From assembly GCF_003144405.1 (NCBI RefSeq), contig NZ_PENW01000009.1:62001-126000 (forward strand): DNA of 64,000 nt, written 5' to 3'. The notes under the pieces were generated by a model. The model searched no databases. It saw only the letters and a list, made by a program, of their open reading frames with translations, and had not been told where the DNA came from. The stretch is from Proteus cibi. GTDB taxonomy: Bacteria; Pseudomonadota; Gammaproteobacteria; Enterobacterales; Enterobacteriaceae. Within the stretch, counting starts at the first letter, position 1. Each line of letters opens with the position of its first letter. Below are positions 17,836 through 27,012 of this stretch, in pieces. Both the position numbers and the translations under genes were made by a program.

Positions 17836-19236
17836 ATGATCGTTGCGCCTGTAGTCGACGTACTGCAAGGCCGTATCGCGGTTGGCGAAGACGTCACCGT
17901 TCGCGGTTGGGTACGTACAAGAAGAGATTCAAAAGCTGGTATCTCATTCCTTACCGTCTATGACGGTTCCTGCTTTAATCCAGTACAGGCCATCATTAAT
18001 AATAATTTACCGAATTATCAAGATGAAGTGCTGCACTTAACCACAGGTTGTTCTGTGGAAGTCACCGGTAAAATTGTTGAATCTCCGGGCCAGGGACAGA
18101 ACTTTGAAATTCAAGCCACTCATGTTGTTGTGGTAGGAATGGTCGATGATCCGGAAACTTATCCGATGGCCGCCAAACGTCATAGTATTGAGTACCTACG
18201 TGAAGTTGCTCACCTTCGTCCTCGTACTAACTTAATTGGTGCCGTTGCTCGTGTTCGCCATACATTAGCACAAGCACTACATCGTTTCTTCGATGAACAA
18301 GGCTTCTTCTGGGTTTCTACGCCACTGATCACAGCGGCTGATACAGAAGGTGCGGGTGAGATGTTCCGTGTCTCTACCTTAGATATGAACAATCTTCCAC
18401 GCACAGATAAAGGCGAAGTCGATTTTAGTGAAGACTTTTTTGGTCGTGAAGCGTTTTTGACTGTTTCTGGTCAGCTAAATGGGGAAACTTACGCTTCTGC
18501 ATTAAGCAAAGTGTATACTTTCGGTCCTACATTCCGAGCTGAAAACTCAAATACCAGCCGTCACCTCGCTGAATTCTGGATGGTAGAGCCTGAAGTGGCA
18601 TTTGCTGATCTTAACGATATTGCAGCGCTTGCTGAAAAAATGCTGAAATACACCTTTGCGGCTGTATTAGCAGAGCGTAAAGATGATCTGGAATTCTTTG
18701 CACAACGTGTCGATAAAGACGCTATCACACGCTTAGAGAACTTTATCACCTCTGACTTTGCTCAAATTGATTATACCGATGCGGTCACTGTGCTTGAAAA
18801 CTGTGGTGAGAAATTTGAAAACCCAGTTTATTGGGGTGTTGACCTCTCATCTGAACATGAGCGTTATCTTGCAGAGAAACACTTTAAAGCACCTGTTGTT
18901 GTGAAAAACTATCCGAAAGACATCAAAGCATTCTATATGCGTATGAATGAAGATGGTAAAACTGTTGCGGCAATGGACGTGTTAGCCCCAGGCATTGGTG
19001 AAATCATCGGTGGTTCTCAACGTGAAGAGCGTTTAGAGATGTTTGATAAACGTTTAGATGAAATGGGAATGAGCAAAGAAGATTACTGGTGGTATCGCGA
19101 CCTCCGTCGTTATGGCACCGTACCTCATTCAGGATTTGGTTTAGGCTTTGAACGTTTAGTTGCATATGTGACGGGTGTCGCAAACGTTCGTGAAGTTATT
19201 CCATTCCCTCGTACACCACGAAATGCAGATTTCTAA
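17836..19236 (+). CDS. asnS: Asparaginyl-tRNA synthetase
   Basis: 466 residues, the E. coli length. The N-terminal OB-fold anticodon-binding domain covers about residues 1-110 ('[14 protein letters not shown]'). The class II catalytic domain has motif 2 '[21 protein letters not shown]' and motif 3 '[15 protein letters not shown]'. It charges tRNA-Asn with asparagine in the cytoplasm. GAGAG lies 8 bases before the ATG. It sits between pncB and ompF as in E. coli, and a terminator follows. Confidence 0.98.
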   Translation: MIVAPVVDVLQGRIAVGEDVTVRGWVRTRRDSKAGISFLTVYDGSCFNPVQAIINNNLPNYQDEVLHLTTGCSVEVTGKIVESPGQGQNFEIQATHVVVVGMVDDPETYPMAAKRHSIEYLREVAHLRPRTNLIGAVARVRHTLAQALHRFFDEQGFFWVSTPLITAADTEGAGEMFRVSTLDMNNLPRTDKGEVDFSEDFFGREAFLTVSGQLNGETYASALSKVYTFGPTFRAENSNTSRHLAEFWMVEPEVAFADLNDIAALAEKMLKYTFAAVLAERKDDLEFFAQRVDKDAITRLENFITSDFAQIDYTDAVTVLENCGEKFENPVYWGVDLSSEHERYLAEKHFKAPVVVKNYPKDIKAFYMRMNEDGKTVAAMDVLAPGIGEIIGGSQREERLEMFDKRLDEMGMSKEDYWWYRDLRRYGTVPHSGFGLGFERLVAYVTGVANVREVIPFPRTPRNADF

Positions 19237-19308
19237 TTTAGTGATTAATTAGTATTCAACTAAGAATTTGCATTGCTGTTTTATTGTACTCGTTTTACTT
19301 AAATCAAG

Positions 19309-19336
19309 AAGCCAACCTCAAGGTTGGCTTTTTTTA
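19309..19336 (+). terminator. Terminator after asnS
   Basis: AAGCCAACCT pairs with AGGTTGGCTT across a 2-base gap and is followed by T residues. Confidence 0.9.
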
Positions 19337-19381
19337 TGCATGGCTGTTATTTGATTCAAAAGTTCCCCGAAATACACACTT

Positions 19382-19410
19382 TGAAATACATAGTTACAAT
19401 TTGTTACACT
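19382..19410 (+). promoter_or_regulatory. Candidate OmpR-binding region upstream of ompF
   Basis: Two direct GTTACA-type half-sites about 10 bases apart (around 'TAGTTACAATTTGTTACAC') resemble OmpR boxes in E. coli porin promoters. They lie about 170 bases before the porin start, leaving room for a promoter and long leader. Control by OmpR is inferred from position and resemblance. Confidence 0.45.
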
Positions 19411-19576
19411 TTTTTCGTTTTTGTAGCAAATTGGGGGTAGATAAAATTTTTTACCAATGGAACACTGTCACCCGACACAGACGACACTTAACTCTCATAA
19501 ATAGTTCCATAAAAATTAAGAAACTATTTCTGGCAGTGGCAAAGGTGTCTGAATAACACCAATGAGGGTAATAATA

Positions 19577-20689
19577 ATGATGAAGCGCAATCTTCTTGCA
19601 GTGGTAATCCCAGCTTTAATGTTTGCTGGTGCAGCAAACGCAGCTGAAATGTACAACAAAGACGGCAACAAAGTAGACATCTACGGTAAAGTTGACGTTC
19701 GTCATTACTTCGCAGATTCTGATACAAATAGTGATCACGAAAGCGGTGACGCATCACGTGCTCGTATCGGTTTCAAAGGCGAAACTCAAATCAATAAAGA
19801 TTTAGTTGGTTTCGGTCGTTTCGAATATGAAATCAAAACTAATACTACTGAAAGCGAAAACTCATCTAAAACTCGTTTTGCTTACGCTGGTTTTAAATTC
19901 GCTGACTACGGTTCAGTAGATTATGGTCGTAACTACGGTGTAATTTACGACACCAACGCATGGACAGACGTTCTGCCTTTATGGGGCGGCGACTCTATGT
20001 CTCAGTCTGATGTTTACATGACTGGTCGTACTACTGGCGTTCTGACTTACCGTAACACTGATATGTTCGGTTACGTTGATGGCCTGAACTTTGCTCTGCA
20101 ATACCAAGGCAAAAACAACGAAAACACCAACAATAGCAGCAAACGTATTGACACAGCTAAAGCTAATGGTGACGGTTTCGGTTTCTCTACATCTTACAAC
20201 TTAGGTTGGGGTGTAACACTGGGTGGTGGTTACTCTAACTCTGCTCGTACTAACTGGCAGGAACACCACAGCAGCGCAACGGGTAAAAATGCAGAAGCAT
20301 GGAACTTTGGTGGTAAATTCGCAGCTAACAACGTTTACTTAGCTGCTATGTACGGTGAAAGCCGTAACATGAACTACTACGGTTCAGATTCTCTGATCGC
20401 TAACAAAACTCAAAACATCGAGTTAACTGCACAGTATGACTTTGTTGACTTAGGTCTGAAACCATCTTTAGGTTATGTTCAATCTAAAGGTAAAGACTTA
20501 GGTGCTGCACAAGGCAACGATCAAGATTTAGTTAAATATATCTCTGTAGGTTCATTCTACAAATTTAACAAAAACATGACTGCAGTTGTTGATTACAAAA
20601 TCAACCTGTTAGATAAAAATGACTTCACTAAATCTTACGGCGTTGCAACTGACAACGTAGTTGGTTTAGGTCTGACTTATCAGTTCTAA
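19577..20689 (+). CDS. ompF: OmpF/OmpC-type general porin
   Basis: 370 residues: a 22-residue signal peptide ending AGAANA, then mature [18 protein letters not shown], alternating beta-strand sequence of a 16-strand trimeric porin, and the C-terminal aromatic 'GLTYQF' needed for BAM insertion. It lies between asnS and aspC, the ompF position in E. coli. The start is the first of two ATGs with GAGGG 8 bases upstream; a longer frame from 19562 begins within that ribosome site. In constriction loop L3 the E. coli PEFGGD is PLWGGD here, losing the conserved Glu117, while the Arg42, Arg82 and Arg132 equivalents and Asp113 are kept. Confidence 0.95.
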   Translation: MMKRNLLAVVIPALMFAGAANAAEMYNKDGNKVDIYGKVDVRHYFADSDTNSDHESGDASRARIGFKGETQINKDLVGFGRFEYEIKTNTTESENSSKTRFAYAGFKFADYGSVDYGRNYGVIYDTNAWTDVLPLWGGDSMSQSDVYMTGRTTGVLTYRNTDMFGYVDGLNFALQYQGKNNENTNNSSKRIDTAKANGDGFGFSTSYNLGWGVTLGGGYSNSARTNWQEHHSSATGKNAEAWNFGGKFAANNVYLAAMYGESRNMNYYGSDSLIANKTQNIELTAQYDFVDLGLKPSLGYVQSKGKDLGAAQGNDQDLVKYISVGSFYKFNKNMTAVVDYKINLLDKNDFTKSYGVATDNVVGLGLTYQF

Positions 20690-21075
20690 TTACCCTTATA
20701 GGTAATTAAACAGTCAAGTTAATTGATTTGAAAAGCAACACTTCGGTGTTGCTTTTTTATTTTTAAATCTGACTATCACCACCATTACAACACGCCATTT
20801 ATTTGTTCACTTAAAAATATTTCCCCCCTTTTCTTTATTTTTCAAATTATCAAAAAGTTTATCACACTAAACAATTATGTCTTTTTAGTGATTATTTTTA
20901 CATGTTAATGTAATCACAGGATATTCACTTATTTACATCTTGATTTGCTATTTATTCTCACTTAGTTCACAACTTCTTGTTAATTTCTCTACAAACAGTT
21001 GGCAAAAAGGCCTCATAGCGTTACTCTTGATACTCATATTTCGGCTTCGTTTTGAGCTTAGGGAACAATTACACT
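20690..21075. other. Intergenic region between ompF and aspC
   Basis: 386 bases. The ompF terminator is at 20731-20757; the rest is AT-rich, without an ORF, and should contain the aspC promoter. I see no recognisable operator. Confidence 0.6.
20731..20757 (+). terminator. Terminator after ompF (UUCG tetraloop)
   Basis: AAAAGCAACAC pairs with GTGTTGCTTTT around a TTCG tetraloop, then continues as T residues. Confidence 0.95.
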
Positions 21076-22266
21076 ATGTTTGAGAAAATCATTGCTGCAC
21101 CAGCCGATCCTATTCTGGGTTTAGCTGATAGTTTCCGTTCTGATCCTCGTGAAAACAAAATTAACTTAGGGATTGGTGTTTACAAGGATGAAACAGGCAA
21201 AACACCTGTTTTAACCACTGTTAAGAAAGCAGAAAAATACCTGTTAGAAAACGAAACCACTAAAAATTATCTTCCTATTAGCGGTATCCCTGAATTTGGC
21301 AATGTAACCCAAGCACTTCTGTTTGGTGAACAACACCCTATTATCTCTGAAAAACGCGCACGCACAGCACAAGCCCCAGGTGGTACAGGTGCTTTACGTA
21401 TTGCGGCTGATTTTATTGCTCAACAAACCACAGCAAAACGCGTCTGGATAAGCAATCCAACTTGGCCTAACCATAATAATATTTTCCAAACGGCAGGTCT
21501 TGAGATCTGTAATTACGATTATTATGATGCTAAAAATCATGGGTTAGACTTTGATGGTATGTTGGCAAGCCTTGCTAAAGCGCAAGCGGGTGATGTTGTT
21601 TTGTTCCACGGTTGCTGCCATAACCCAAGCGGTATTGATCCAACGGAAGAACAATGGCGCCAATTAGCAGCACTATCAGCAGAAAAAGGCTGGTTACCTG
21701 TTTTTGACTTCGCTTATCAAGGTTTTGCTCGTGGTCTTGAAGAAGATGCACAAGGCTTACGCCTCTTTGCAGAAAAGAATCCTGAGCTTATTGTTGCTAG
21801 TTCATATTCTAAAAACTTCGGTCTCTACAATGAACGTGTAGGTGCATGTACCATTGTTACCAAAGACAGCGACACTGCTGAGAAAGCCTTTAGCCAAGCA
21901 AAAGCCATTATCCGTGCTAACTACTCTAACCCACCAGCACATGGCGCTTCAGTAGTAACGACTATTCTTTCTAATCCAGAGTTAAAAGAAGAGTGGATTG
22001 AAGAACTAACAACCATGCGTGAACGTATTCAACGTATGCGTCAACTGTTAGTAACCACACTACAAGAAAAAGGCGCTAAGCAAGACTTTAGCTTTATTAT
22101 CGACCAAAATGGGATGTTCTCATTTAGTGGTTTAAATAAAGAGCAAGTTGAGCGTTTACGTGCTGAATACGGTATTTATATCGTGGGTTCAGGCCGTATT
22201 AATGTTGCAGGTTTAACTCTGGAGAATATGGTTCCACTATGTGAAGCCATTGTTGCAGTACTCTAA
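21076..22266 (+). CDS. aspC: Aspartate aminotransferase
   Basis: 396 residues, the same as E. coli AspC. Motifs are '[18 protein letters not shown]' near the N-terminus, '[13 protein letters not shown]', '[15 protein letters not shown]', and the PLP lysine in '[16 protein letters not shown]'. It is a class I PLP transaminase interconverting aspartate/2-oxoglutarate and oxaloacetate/glutamate, with some aromatic amino acid activity. TAGGGAAC lies about 10 bases before the ATG at 21076, which begins MFEKI as in the family. The TTG at 21052, eight codons earlier, is less likely. Confidence 0.97.
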   Translation: MFEKIIAAPADPILGLADSFRSDPRENKINLGIGVYKDETGKTPVLTTVKKAEKYLLENETTKNYLPISGIPEFGNVTQALLFGEQHPIISEKRARTAQAPGGTGALRIAADFIAQQTTAKRVWISNPTWPNHNNIFQTAGLEICNYDYYDAKNHGLDFDGMLASLAKAQAGDVVLFHGCCHNPSGIDPTEEQWRQLAALSAEKGWLPVFDFAYQGFARGLEEDAQGLRLFAEKNPELIVASSYSKNFGLYNERVGACTIVTKDSDTAEKAFSQAKAIIRANYSNPPAHGASVVTTILSNPELKEEWIEELTTMRERIQRMRQLLVTTLQEKGAKQDFSFIIDQNGMFSFSGLNKEQVERLRAEYGIYIVGSGRINVAGLTLENMVPLCEAIVAVL

Positions 22267-22291
22267 TTCCCTTTTAAAAGATAATTAAGAT

Positions 22292-22323
22292 AAATGCCAC
22301 GTTATTAGCAATGTGGCATTTTT
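22292..22323 (+). terminator. Terminator after aspC
   Basis: AAATGCCAC (22292-22300) pairs with GTGGCATTT (22313-22321), followed by T residues. Confidence 0.85.
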
Positions 22324-22361
22324 ATTGGTTTAAAAAATATAAACCACACTTTTTTGTCCAT

Positions 22362-22390
22362 AAAAAAAGCTCTTTATAATAAAGAGCTTT
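22362..22390 (-). terminator. Terminator after gloC
   Basis: AAAGCTCTTTA pairs with TAAAGAGCTTT around a 3-base loop, with seven T residues following on the minus strand. Confidence 0.9.
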
Positions 22391-22423
22391 CATTTATTCA
22401 CTTATATCAGTGCGCGATGATAA

Positions 22424-23074
22424 TTACCAGATTGGCATTTCATCTTGTAAAAATGGATTATATTGGCGTTCATGCCCTAAATTAGACATAGGACCGTGTC
22501 CCGGAATAAACAGATAATCATCGCCTAAAGGTAAGACTTTATTTTTGATTGAGGCAATAAGATCGGCATGGTTTCCACGCGGAAAATCGGTACGACCAAT
22601 GCTTTCTTTAAATAACACATCCCCCATAGAGATAATTTTATTCTGGTGATTTACAAAGATAATATGTCCCGGTGTATGCCCTGGGCAATGTAATACAGAT
22701 AACGAAATGGTTTTACCTATCGTGACGATATCACCTTCATTTAACCAGCTATCTGGTGTAAATGACTTCCCACAAGGAAAATTAAACATACGGCACTGTT
22801 GTTCTAATTCTTCTAATAAGAAATGATCATCTTTATGAGGACCATAAACAGGAACATTGAAGTGTTCAACAATTTGTGAGGTGCCTGCAATATGGTCAAA
22901 GTGTCCGTGTGTTAATAATACTTTGGTCAATGTTAATTGGCGTTCTTCGATTTCCGCAATAAGCGTTTCGACATCGCCACCAGGATCAACAATCGCCGCT
23001 TCCTTCGTTTCATCACACCAAATAAGGGTGCAATTTTGCATATAGTTTGTCACAGGTACAATGTGATACATCAT
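22424..23074 (-). CDS. gloC: GloC, type II glyoxalase (metallo-beta-lactamase fold)
   Basis: 216 residues (E. coli YcbL/GloC 215). The zinc motif HGHFDH is at 56-61, with later ligands in 'LHCPGHTPGH' and 'GDVLFKESIGRTDFPRG', and 'FIPGHGP' near the end. It hydrolyses S-lactoylglutathione in methylglyoxal detoxification. It is the short type II form, lacking the C-terminal substrate domain of GloB. Two adjacent ATGs follow GGAG; either could be the start. It is next to ycbK, as in E. coli. Confidence 0.95.
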   Translation of the reverse strand: MMYHIVPVTNYMQNCTLIWCDETKEAAIVDPGGDVETLIAEIEERQLTLTKVLLTHGHFDHIAGTSQIVEHFNVPVYGPHKDDHFLLEELEQQCRMFNFPCGKSFTPDSWLNEGDIVTIGKTISLSVLHCPGHTPGHIIFVNHQNKIISMGDVLFKESIGRTDFPRGNHADLIASIKNKVLPLGDDYLFIPGHGPMSNLGHERQYNPFLQDEMPIW

Positions 23075-23111
23075 GAATCACTCCACTCTCTATTATCCAA
23101 TTCTCAATAGA

Positions 23112-23660
23112 TTACCATGAGCGGACAGGTCCTGTATCAATATGCACAAAATTACTTCTTGGATAATAACCCACACCACCCGCTTTCATTCTTAATGCAA
23201 CTTGGCGCACTTTAGAAAGATCAGTGCCGACTAAACGAAAATCCATTGCTTGCCCACGCGTGTGATAGCTCTTCTTTGCCACTCCACTACTACTATGACG
23301 TAGATTATTATTGGTCGCTAAAGAGCGATAACCTGAAATAAGTTCAACGGGCTTATTATTATTAAGCATCACTTGCAATAAGTAGATTTGGTCAAACAGC
23401 GCGGGATCTATCGATTTGATTTTGTTTTGACGATAATCTCTAAAAAGGTGATTTAATTTAGCAAGCTCATGTTTATTATAACGTTTTCCATCAAAAAACT
23501 CGGCTTTAATAGTTTCACCGGTATTTAAATTATTAAAGCGAAGGATTTTTGGACGAGGTGTTGCTAATGAAGCAAATGCATGAGAAGGCAATAACCCTAA
23601 CCCCACTGCCGCCATACCAAGCCCCAACCACTTACGGCGATGTGAATCAATAATATCCAT
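23112..23660 (-). CDS. ycbK: YcbK, exported DUF882 / M15-type peptidase-like protein
   Basis: 182 residues, as in E. coli. The N-terminus carries a twin-arginine signal (HRRKWLGLG, a hydrophobic stretch, then SHAFA), so Tat export is expected. The peptidase-M15-like part has 'ISGYRS', 'SYHTRGQAMDF' with the HxxxxxxD zinc ligands, and 'FVHIDTGP'. This fold is shared with murein endopeptidases such as MepK; the exact substrate of YcbK is not certain. The frame begins at a TTG (23678), but the ATG at 23660 gives the family N-terminus. It is 37 bases before gloC. Confidence 0.92.
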   Translation of the reverse strand: MDIIDSHRRKWLGLGMAAVGLGLLPSHAFASLATPRPKILRFNNLNTGETIKAEFFDGKRYNKHELAKLNHLFRDYRQNKIKSIDPALFDQIYLLQVMLNNNKPVELISGYRSLATNNNLRHSSSGVAKKSYHTRGQAMDFRLVGTDLSKVRQVALRMKAGGVGYYPRSNFVHIDTGPVRSW

Positions 23661-23990
23661 AGTATACGCACTCAACAAATTATTTCAGGAGGAAGAACCT
23701 TTATTATGACAATATTTTTCTCGAATTGTTTCTTATGGTTTGTATAGTATTGTAAATAACACATCATTTCAATTTAATGCCATTAGTACTTTTATAAGCT
23801 TAGTTATTTATATTAGATTCTATTTTTATCATTCTATTTTTAATAAAAATTTAAAAAATATTTTATAATTTATTATATTTTTATATTACCTTATTAATAA
23901 CCATACAAACACAACACTATCTTATTGATTTGTATAAAAATAAAGGACAGCTAAATTAGCTGTCCTTTATTCAATGGATATTTGCTTATA
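23661..23990. other. Intergenic region between ycbK and ldtD
   Basis: 330 very AT-rich bases with no ORF. The ldtD terminator occupies 23942-23968. The remainder should contain the ycbK-gloC promoter. Confidence 0.6.
23942..23968 (-). terminator. Terminator after ldtD
   Basis: AAAGGACAGCTAA pairs perfectly with TTAGCTGTCCTTT around a single base. The T tract that follows on the minus strand is interrupted (TTTATTTTTATA). Confidence 0.85.
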
Positions 23991-25718
23991 TTAAAAGTAT
24001 TTCTTAATATTCTCTAAATAGGGTTGTGCATTGGTGGTCATTTTGTCATAACCATAAATATCTGCACGATATTGAGGTGCATTTTCCTGAGCTACCCATG
24101 CTGTTTGATAATATAAATAAACCGGAATACGTTCAGGAATTGGCGCATATTGTGTTGAACCACGTTTTAATGCTGCATCAATTCTATCTTGTTTCCATCC
24201 AGCATCGCCCAATAAAATGGAAGCAAGCTCAGAGGCTTTATTAACACGGATACAACCTGAACTGATTGCTCTCATATTTTTTGAGAACAATGAATGATTT
24301 GGTGTGTCATGCAAATATATTGCATCTGAATTTGGCATATTAAATTTATAACGCCCTAATGAGTTTGTTGGCCCAGGAGCCTGCCAAATTCGATAAGGAA
24401 AGTTATTAGCACTCATATTTTGCCAATCAATATCATAAGGATTAATGGGATAGGCATCATTTCCCCACCCGGAATAAATAGTATATCCCTTACGACTAAA
24501 GTAACTAGGATCGGCTTTACCTTTAGGTACAATATCTTTACGAGTCATACTTGTTGGCACATTCCAAGGTGGATTAACCACGACATTATTAAGTGCACTG
24601 CTCATAATCGGCGTTTTTCTATCAGGACGACCGACAATGACTTTTGAGTCAAGAATAAGCTCGTTATTGGCATAAAAATAGAGTGAAAAATCAGGGATAT
24701 TAACCCAAATTCCAGTATCACCAATAGCAGGTGTCAGGCGAAGACGTTGAATATTTAATGCCATAATACTAGCACGTTGTGCTGGTGTTATATTTAGCCA
24801 CACTCGAGTTTGTCGTCCAATAACACCATCGGGCTCTAACCCATGAGCGGTTTGAAATAATTTAACAGCCGCAACCAAAGGTGCATCATAAACGGTTGTC
24901 ACCACTTCCTGCTCATTCGCTGCTAACTCAGGAATTAATTTTAAATTTCGTAAGATCTGTCTCAGCGGTATAACTTCTTGTGATGATTGATTTGGCTTTA
25001 ATGATGTCGTTCCTTTCATTTCTGGCCAAACAACTGAACTATGTAATTGCTTTCGCACTTCTTCTTTCATTAAGGCGTAATAAGGGTGAGACGGCGCATA
25101 AGAAATAACAAAGCTACCTAAGGTGTTATTTTTGATATTTTGCTGTAATTCCACGACTGATTTATCAGTTGGAGATGGTAATGTTTGCGTCACATCACGA
25201 TACAGCAAAGAGATACCTGATTTATTTACTTGCTCGACAAAACTGATATAGCCTAAAAAAGCATCTGATAAAATAAGGTCTCGTGCTTCTTTGGTTAATT
25301 CCGGTGACTCTAATTGTATTAGCCATTGCCCAAATTGGGATTGGACCCCAGACATCGCCAATTCAGCAATTTGTTGCTGTAATTGCTGTACTGTTTTTTC
25401 ATCTTGCCAGATTAATGCTAAGTCACTTGCTTGGTAAACTTTTACTAACTGAGTTAAATATAACGGTTTATATCCCGTTGAGCTCCATGATTGTAGTTTT
25501 GTTCTGACTGCTAACTCAGTCAATTGTGGAGCATTCATAACCACAATTGCAGGTTCTGGCATAACGTCATTCTTCACAGGAACTAACGTCGCACTTTTGG
25601 TTTCGGGCGCAGATAACGTCACCGACTCTGTTTCTGTGGCTATTGCATAATGCCCAGAAAAGAGTGTACCTATAACAACTGAATATGCGATTGCTCTTTT
25701 AATTGGTTGATGCGCCAT
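23991..25718 (-). CDS. ldtD: LdtD (YcbB), L,D-transpeptidase
   Basis: 575 residues (E. coli 615). It has an N-terminal signal or anchor (AIAYSVVIGTLFSGHYAIA), a scaffold region, a peptidoglycan-binding domain (about 265-310, 'AVKLFQTAHGLEPDGVIG') and a YkuD catalytic domain (about 340-530). The active-site segment runs from 'YLHDTPNHSLF' to 'SSGCIRV', with the catalytic cysteine in SGC. It makes 3-3 cross-links between meso-diaminopimelate residues, by-passing beta-lactam-sensitive penicillin-binding proteins, and supports the wall under envelope stress. AGAGGATTT precedes the ATG. The E. coli order ldtD-ycbK-gloC is kept. Confidence 0.95.
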   Translation of the reverse strand: MAHQPIKRAIAYSVVIGTLFSGHYAIATETESVTLSAPETKSATLVPVKNDVMPEPAIVVMNAPQLTELAVRTKLQSWSSTGYKPLYLTQLVKVYQASDLALIWQDEKTVQQLQQQIAELAMSGVQSQFGQWLIQLESPELTKEARDLILSDAFLGYISFVEQVNKSGISLLYRDVTQTLPSPTDKSVVELQQNIKNNTLGSFVISYAPSHPYYALMKEEVRKQLHSSVVWPEMKGTTSLKPNQSSQEVIPLRQILRNLKLIPELAANEQEVVTTVYDAPLVAAVKLFQTAHGLEPDGVIGRQTRVWLNITPAQRASIMALNIQRLRLTPAIGDTGIWVNIPDFSLYFYANNELILDSKVIVGRPDRKTPIMSSALNNVVVNPPWNVPTSMTRKDIVPKGKADPSYFSRKGYTIYSGWGNDAYPINPYDIDWQNMSANNFPYRIWQAPGPTNSLGRYKFNMPNSDAIYLHDTPNHSLFSKNMRAISSGCIRVNKASELASILLGDAGWKQDRIDAALKRGSTQYAPIPERIPVYLYYQTAWVAQENAPQYRADIYGYDKMTTNAQPYLENIKKYF

Positions 25719-26073
25719 AAATCCTCTACCCTCATCCCTTATTATTATTTTGGTATCCTAGAATATTAGATGAGCTAGGCAAAGAGTTTTATAGGAATAA
25801 ACTAATATTTTTAAAGTTTTGTAAACCCCAGATGGAAATTTGATTTTATTTAATCAAAAAAGGACTACTTAGCTGTTTTTATATTCAAATATAGAATTTA
25901 AATTAGAGACGTAATAAAAGAGCAAAAAATAGACATATTGAAAATAAACTTTCAGGAAATAATAAAGAATTGTGAATGGATAAATAAATAAGATTATTTT
26001 AATGGCAGGTCTTTTAAATAAAAAAGGCGCAGTTTCCTACGCCTTACAAATAAAGGTAAACAAAGGGTAAAGA
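25719..26073. other. Intergenic region between ldtD and aphA
   Basis: 355 AT-rich bases with no ORF. The aphA terminator lies at 26021-26045 and the ldtD promoter must be in the remainder. No clear operator. Confidence 0.55.
26021..26045 (-). terminator. Terminator after aphA (GAAA tetraloop)
   Basis: On the minus strand AAGGCGTAG pairs with CTGCGCCTT (one G-U) around a GAAA tetraloop and is followed by a T run. Confidence 0.88.
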
Positions 26074-26787
26074 TTAATACTCTGAATTGATAACAACTTC
26101 TTCACCAAACTGACCTGCTTTTGGCAGTGGTTGGTAAGAAGAGTTAGCGGCACGTAAAATACGAATACCACGGATGTTCAGTTCATCTGCTGCCGCGATA
26201 TCGGCATCAGCATCACCGTAGTAAATTTTTAGTTTATGATCACGCATCCAGCTTACTTTGTTATTTGCGCCAGGTTGGTCACCCGCAAAGATAACAGGCT
26301 GCATTTTATCAGCAGGAATATTTAAGCCTTCTTGTACATATTTGGTCACAGTCTCAGTTTTAGTTTGAGTACGACCAGTAATGAAATAAACAGTGTCCCC
26401 ACGTTTTAAGTGCATCTGAACAAGATCAATACCGACTTGTTTAGGCATACTGAACTTATCCCACTCGTTATTCATTTTTTCCCAAAATTCTGGGTTTTTC
26501 AGGTAGCTGAAATCGTTTGGAGAGTATTCTAGTTTACCACGGTAGAAACCTGGGCTTGAGAACAGAACGGTGTCATCAATATCAAAACCAACTGCCATCG
26601 GTGCTTGACCTGCAAGGCTTTTTTCAATATCTGCAACAGAAACCCAATGAATTGGTTGTTGTTGTGCAAGCTGTGCAACAGTAACGCCTGGGCTAACAAC
26701 TTCTGGCATATGAACTTTTGCCATTGCCGCGCCATTTAAACTTAACGCTAAAGCAATTGCACTAAAAGCTAACGTGACTTTACGCAT
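26074..26787 (-). CDS. aphA: AphA, class B non-specific acid phosphatase (periplasmic)
   Basis: 237 residues, the E. coli AphA length. The signal peptide (about 1-23) ends AAMA. The class B motif FDIDDTV (68-74) gives the nucleophile and general-acid aspartates of the DDDD phosphohydrolase superfamily. 'YFITGRTQT' supplies the second motif, and '[11 protein letters not shown]' the C-terminal metal ligands. It dephosphorylates organic phosphomonoesters such as nucleotides in the periplasm, typically as a Mg-dependent tetramer. AAAGGA precedes the ATG. In E. coli aphA lies far away; here it sits between ldtD and the muk operon. Confidence 0.96.
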   Translation of the reverse strand: MRKVTLAFSAIALALSLNGAAMAKVHMPEVVSPGVTVAQLAQQQPIHWVSVADIEKSLAGQAPMAVGFDIDDTVLFSSPGFYRGKLEYSPNDFSYLKNPEFWEKMNNEWDKFSMPKQVGIDLVQMHLKRGDTVYFITGRTQTKTETVTKYVQEGLNIPADKMQPVIFAGDQPGANNKVSWMRDHKLKIYYGDADADIAAADELNIRGIRILRAANSSYQPLPKAGQFGEEVVINSEY

Positions 26788-26945
26788 TCTCTTTCCTTTA
26801 AATTTTTATAGTAATCACATACGGAAGCGATCATAAACATCATGATTACATTTAAATGAGACATGGCGCACGTTATACCATTTAAGATTTCATTTTCTTG
26901 TTAATTTACTTTCATTTTTTGATCTATGTAACACTTTAAAAAAAG

Positions 26946-26977
26946 AAGGCGCTATAAGCATAAGCCTGTAGCGCCTT
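26946..26977 (-). terminator. Terminator after mukB
   Basis: AAGGCGCTA pairs with TAGCGCCTT around a 14-base loop; a T-rich tract follows on the minus strand. Confidence 0.88.
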
Positions 26978-27012
26978 ATTCTTGCCCTATTGAGGCTAAT
27001 AATGGAATAAAT

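Noticed and set aside
19284-19336. tRNA or small RNA gene near asnS
   Set aside because: The only structure is a simple hairpin with a T tract, fully explained as the asnS terminator.
19284-19556. 90-residue plus-strand ORF between asnS and ompF
   Set aside because: It runs through the asnS terminator and the presumed ompF promoter, has no ribosome site, and its peptide has no protein-like pattern.
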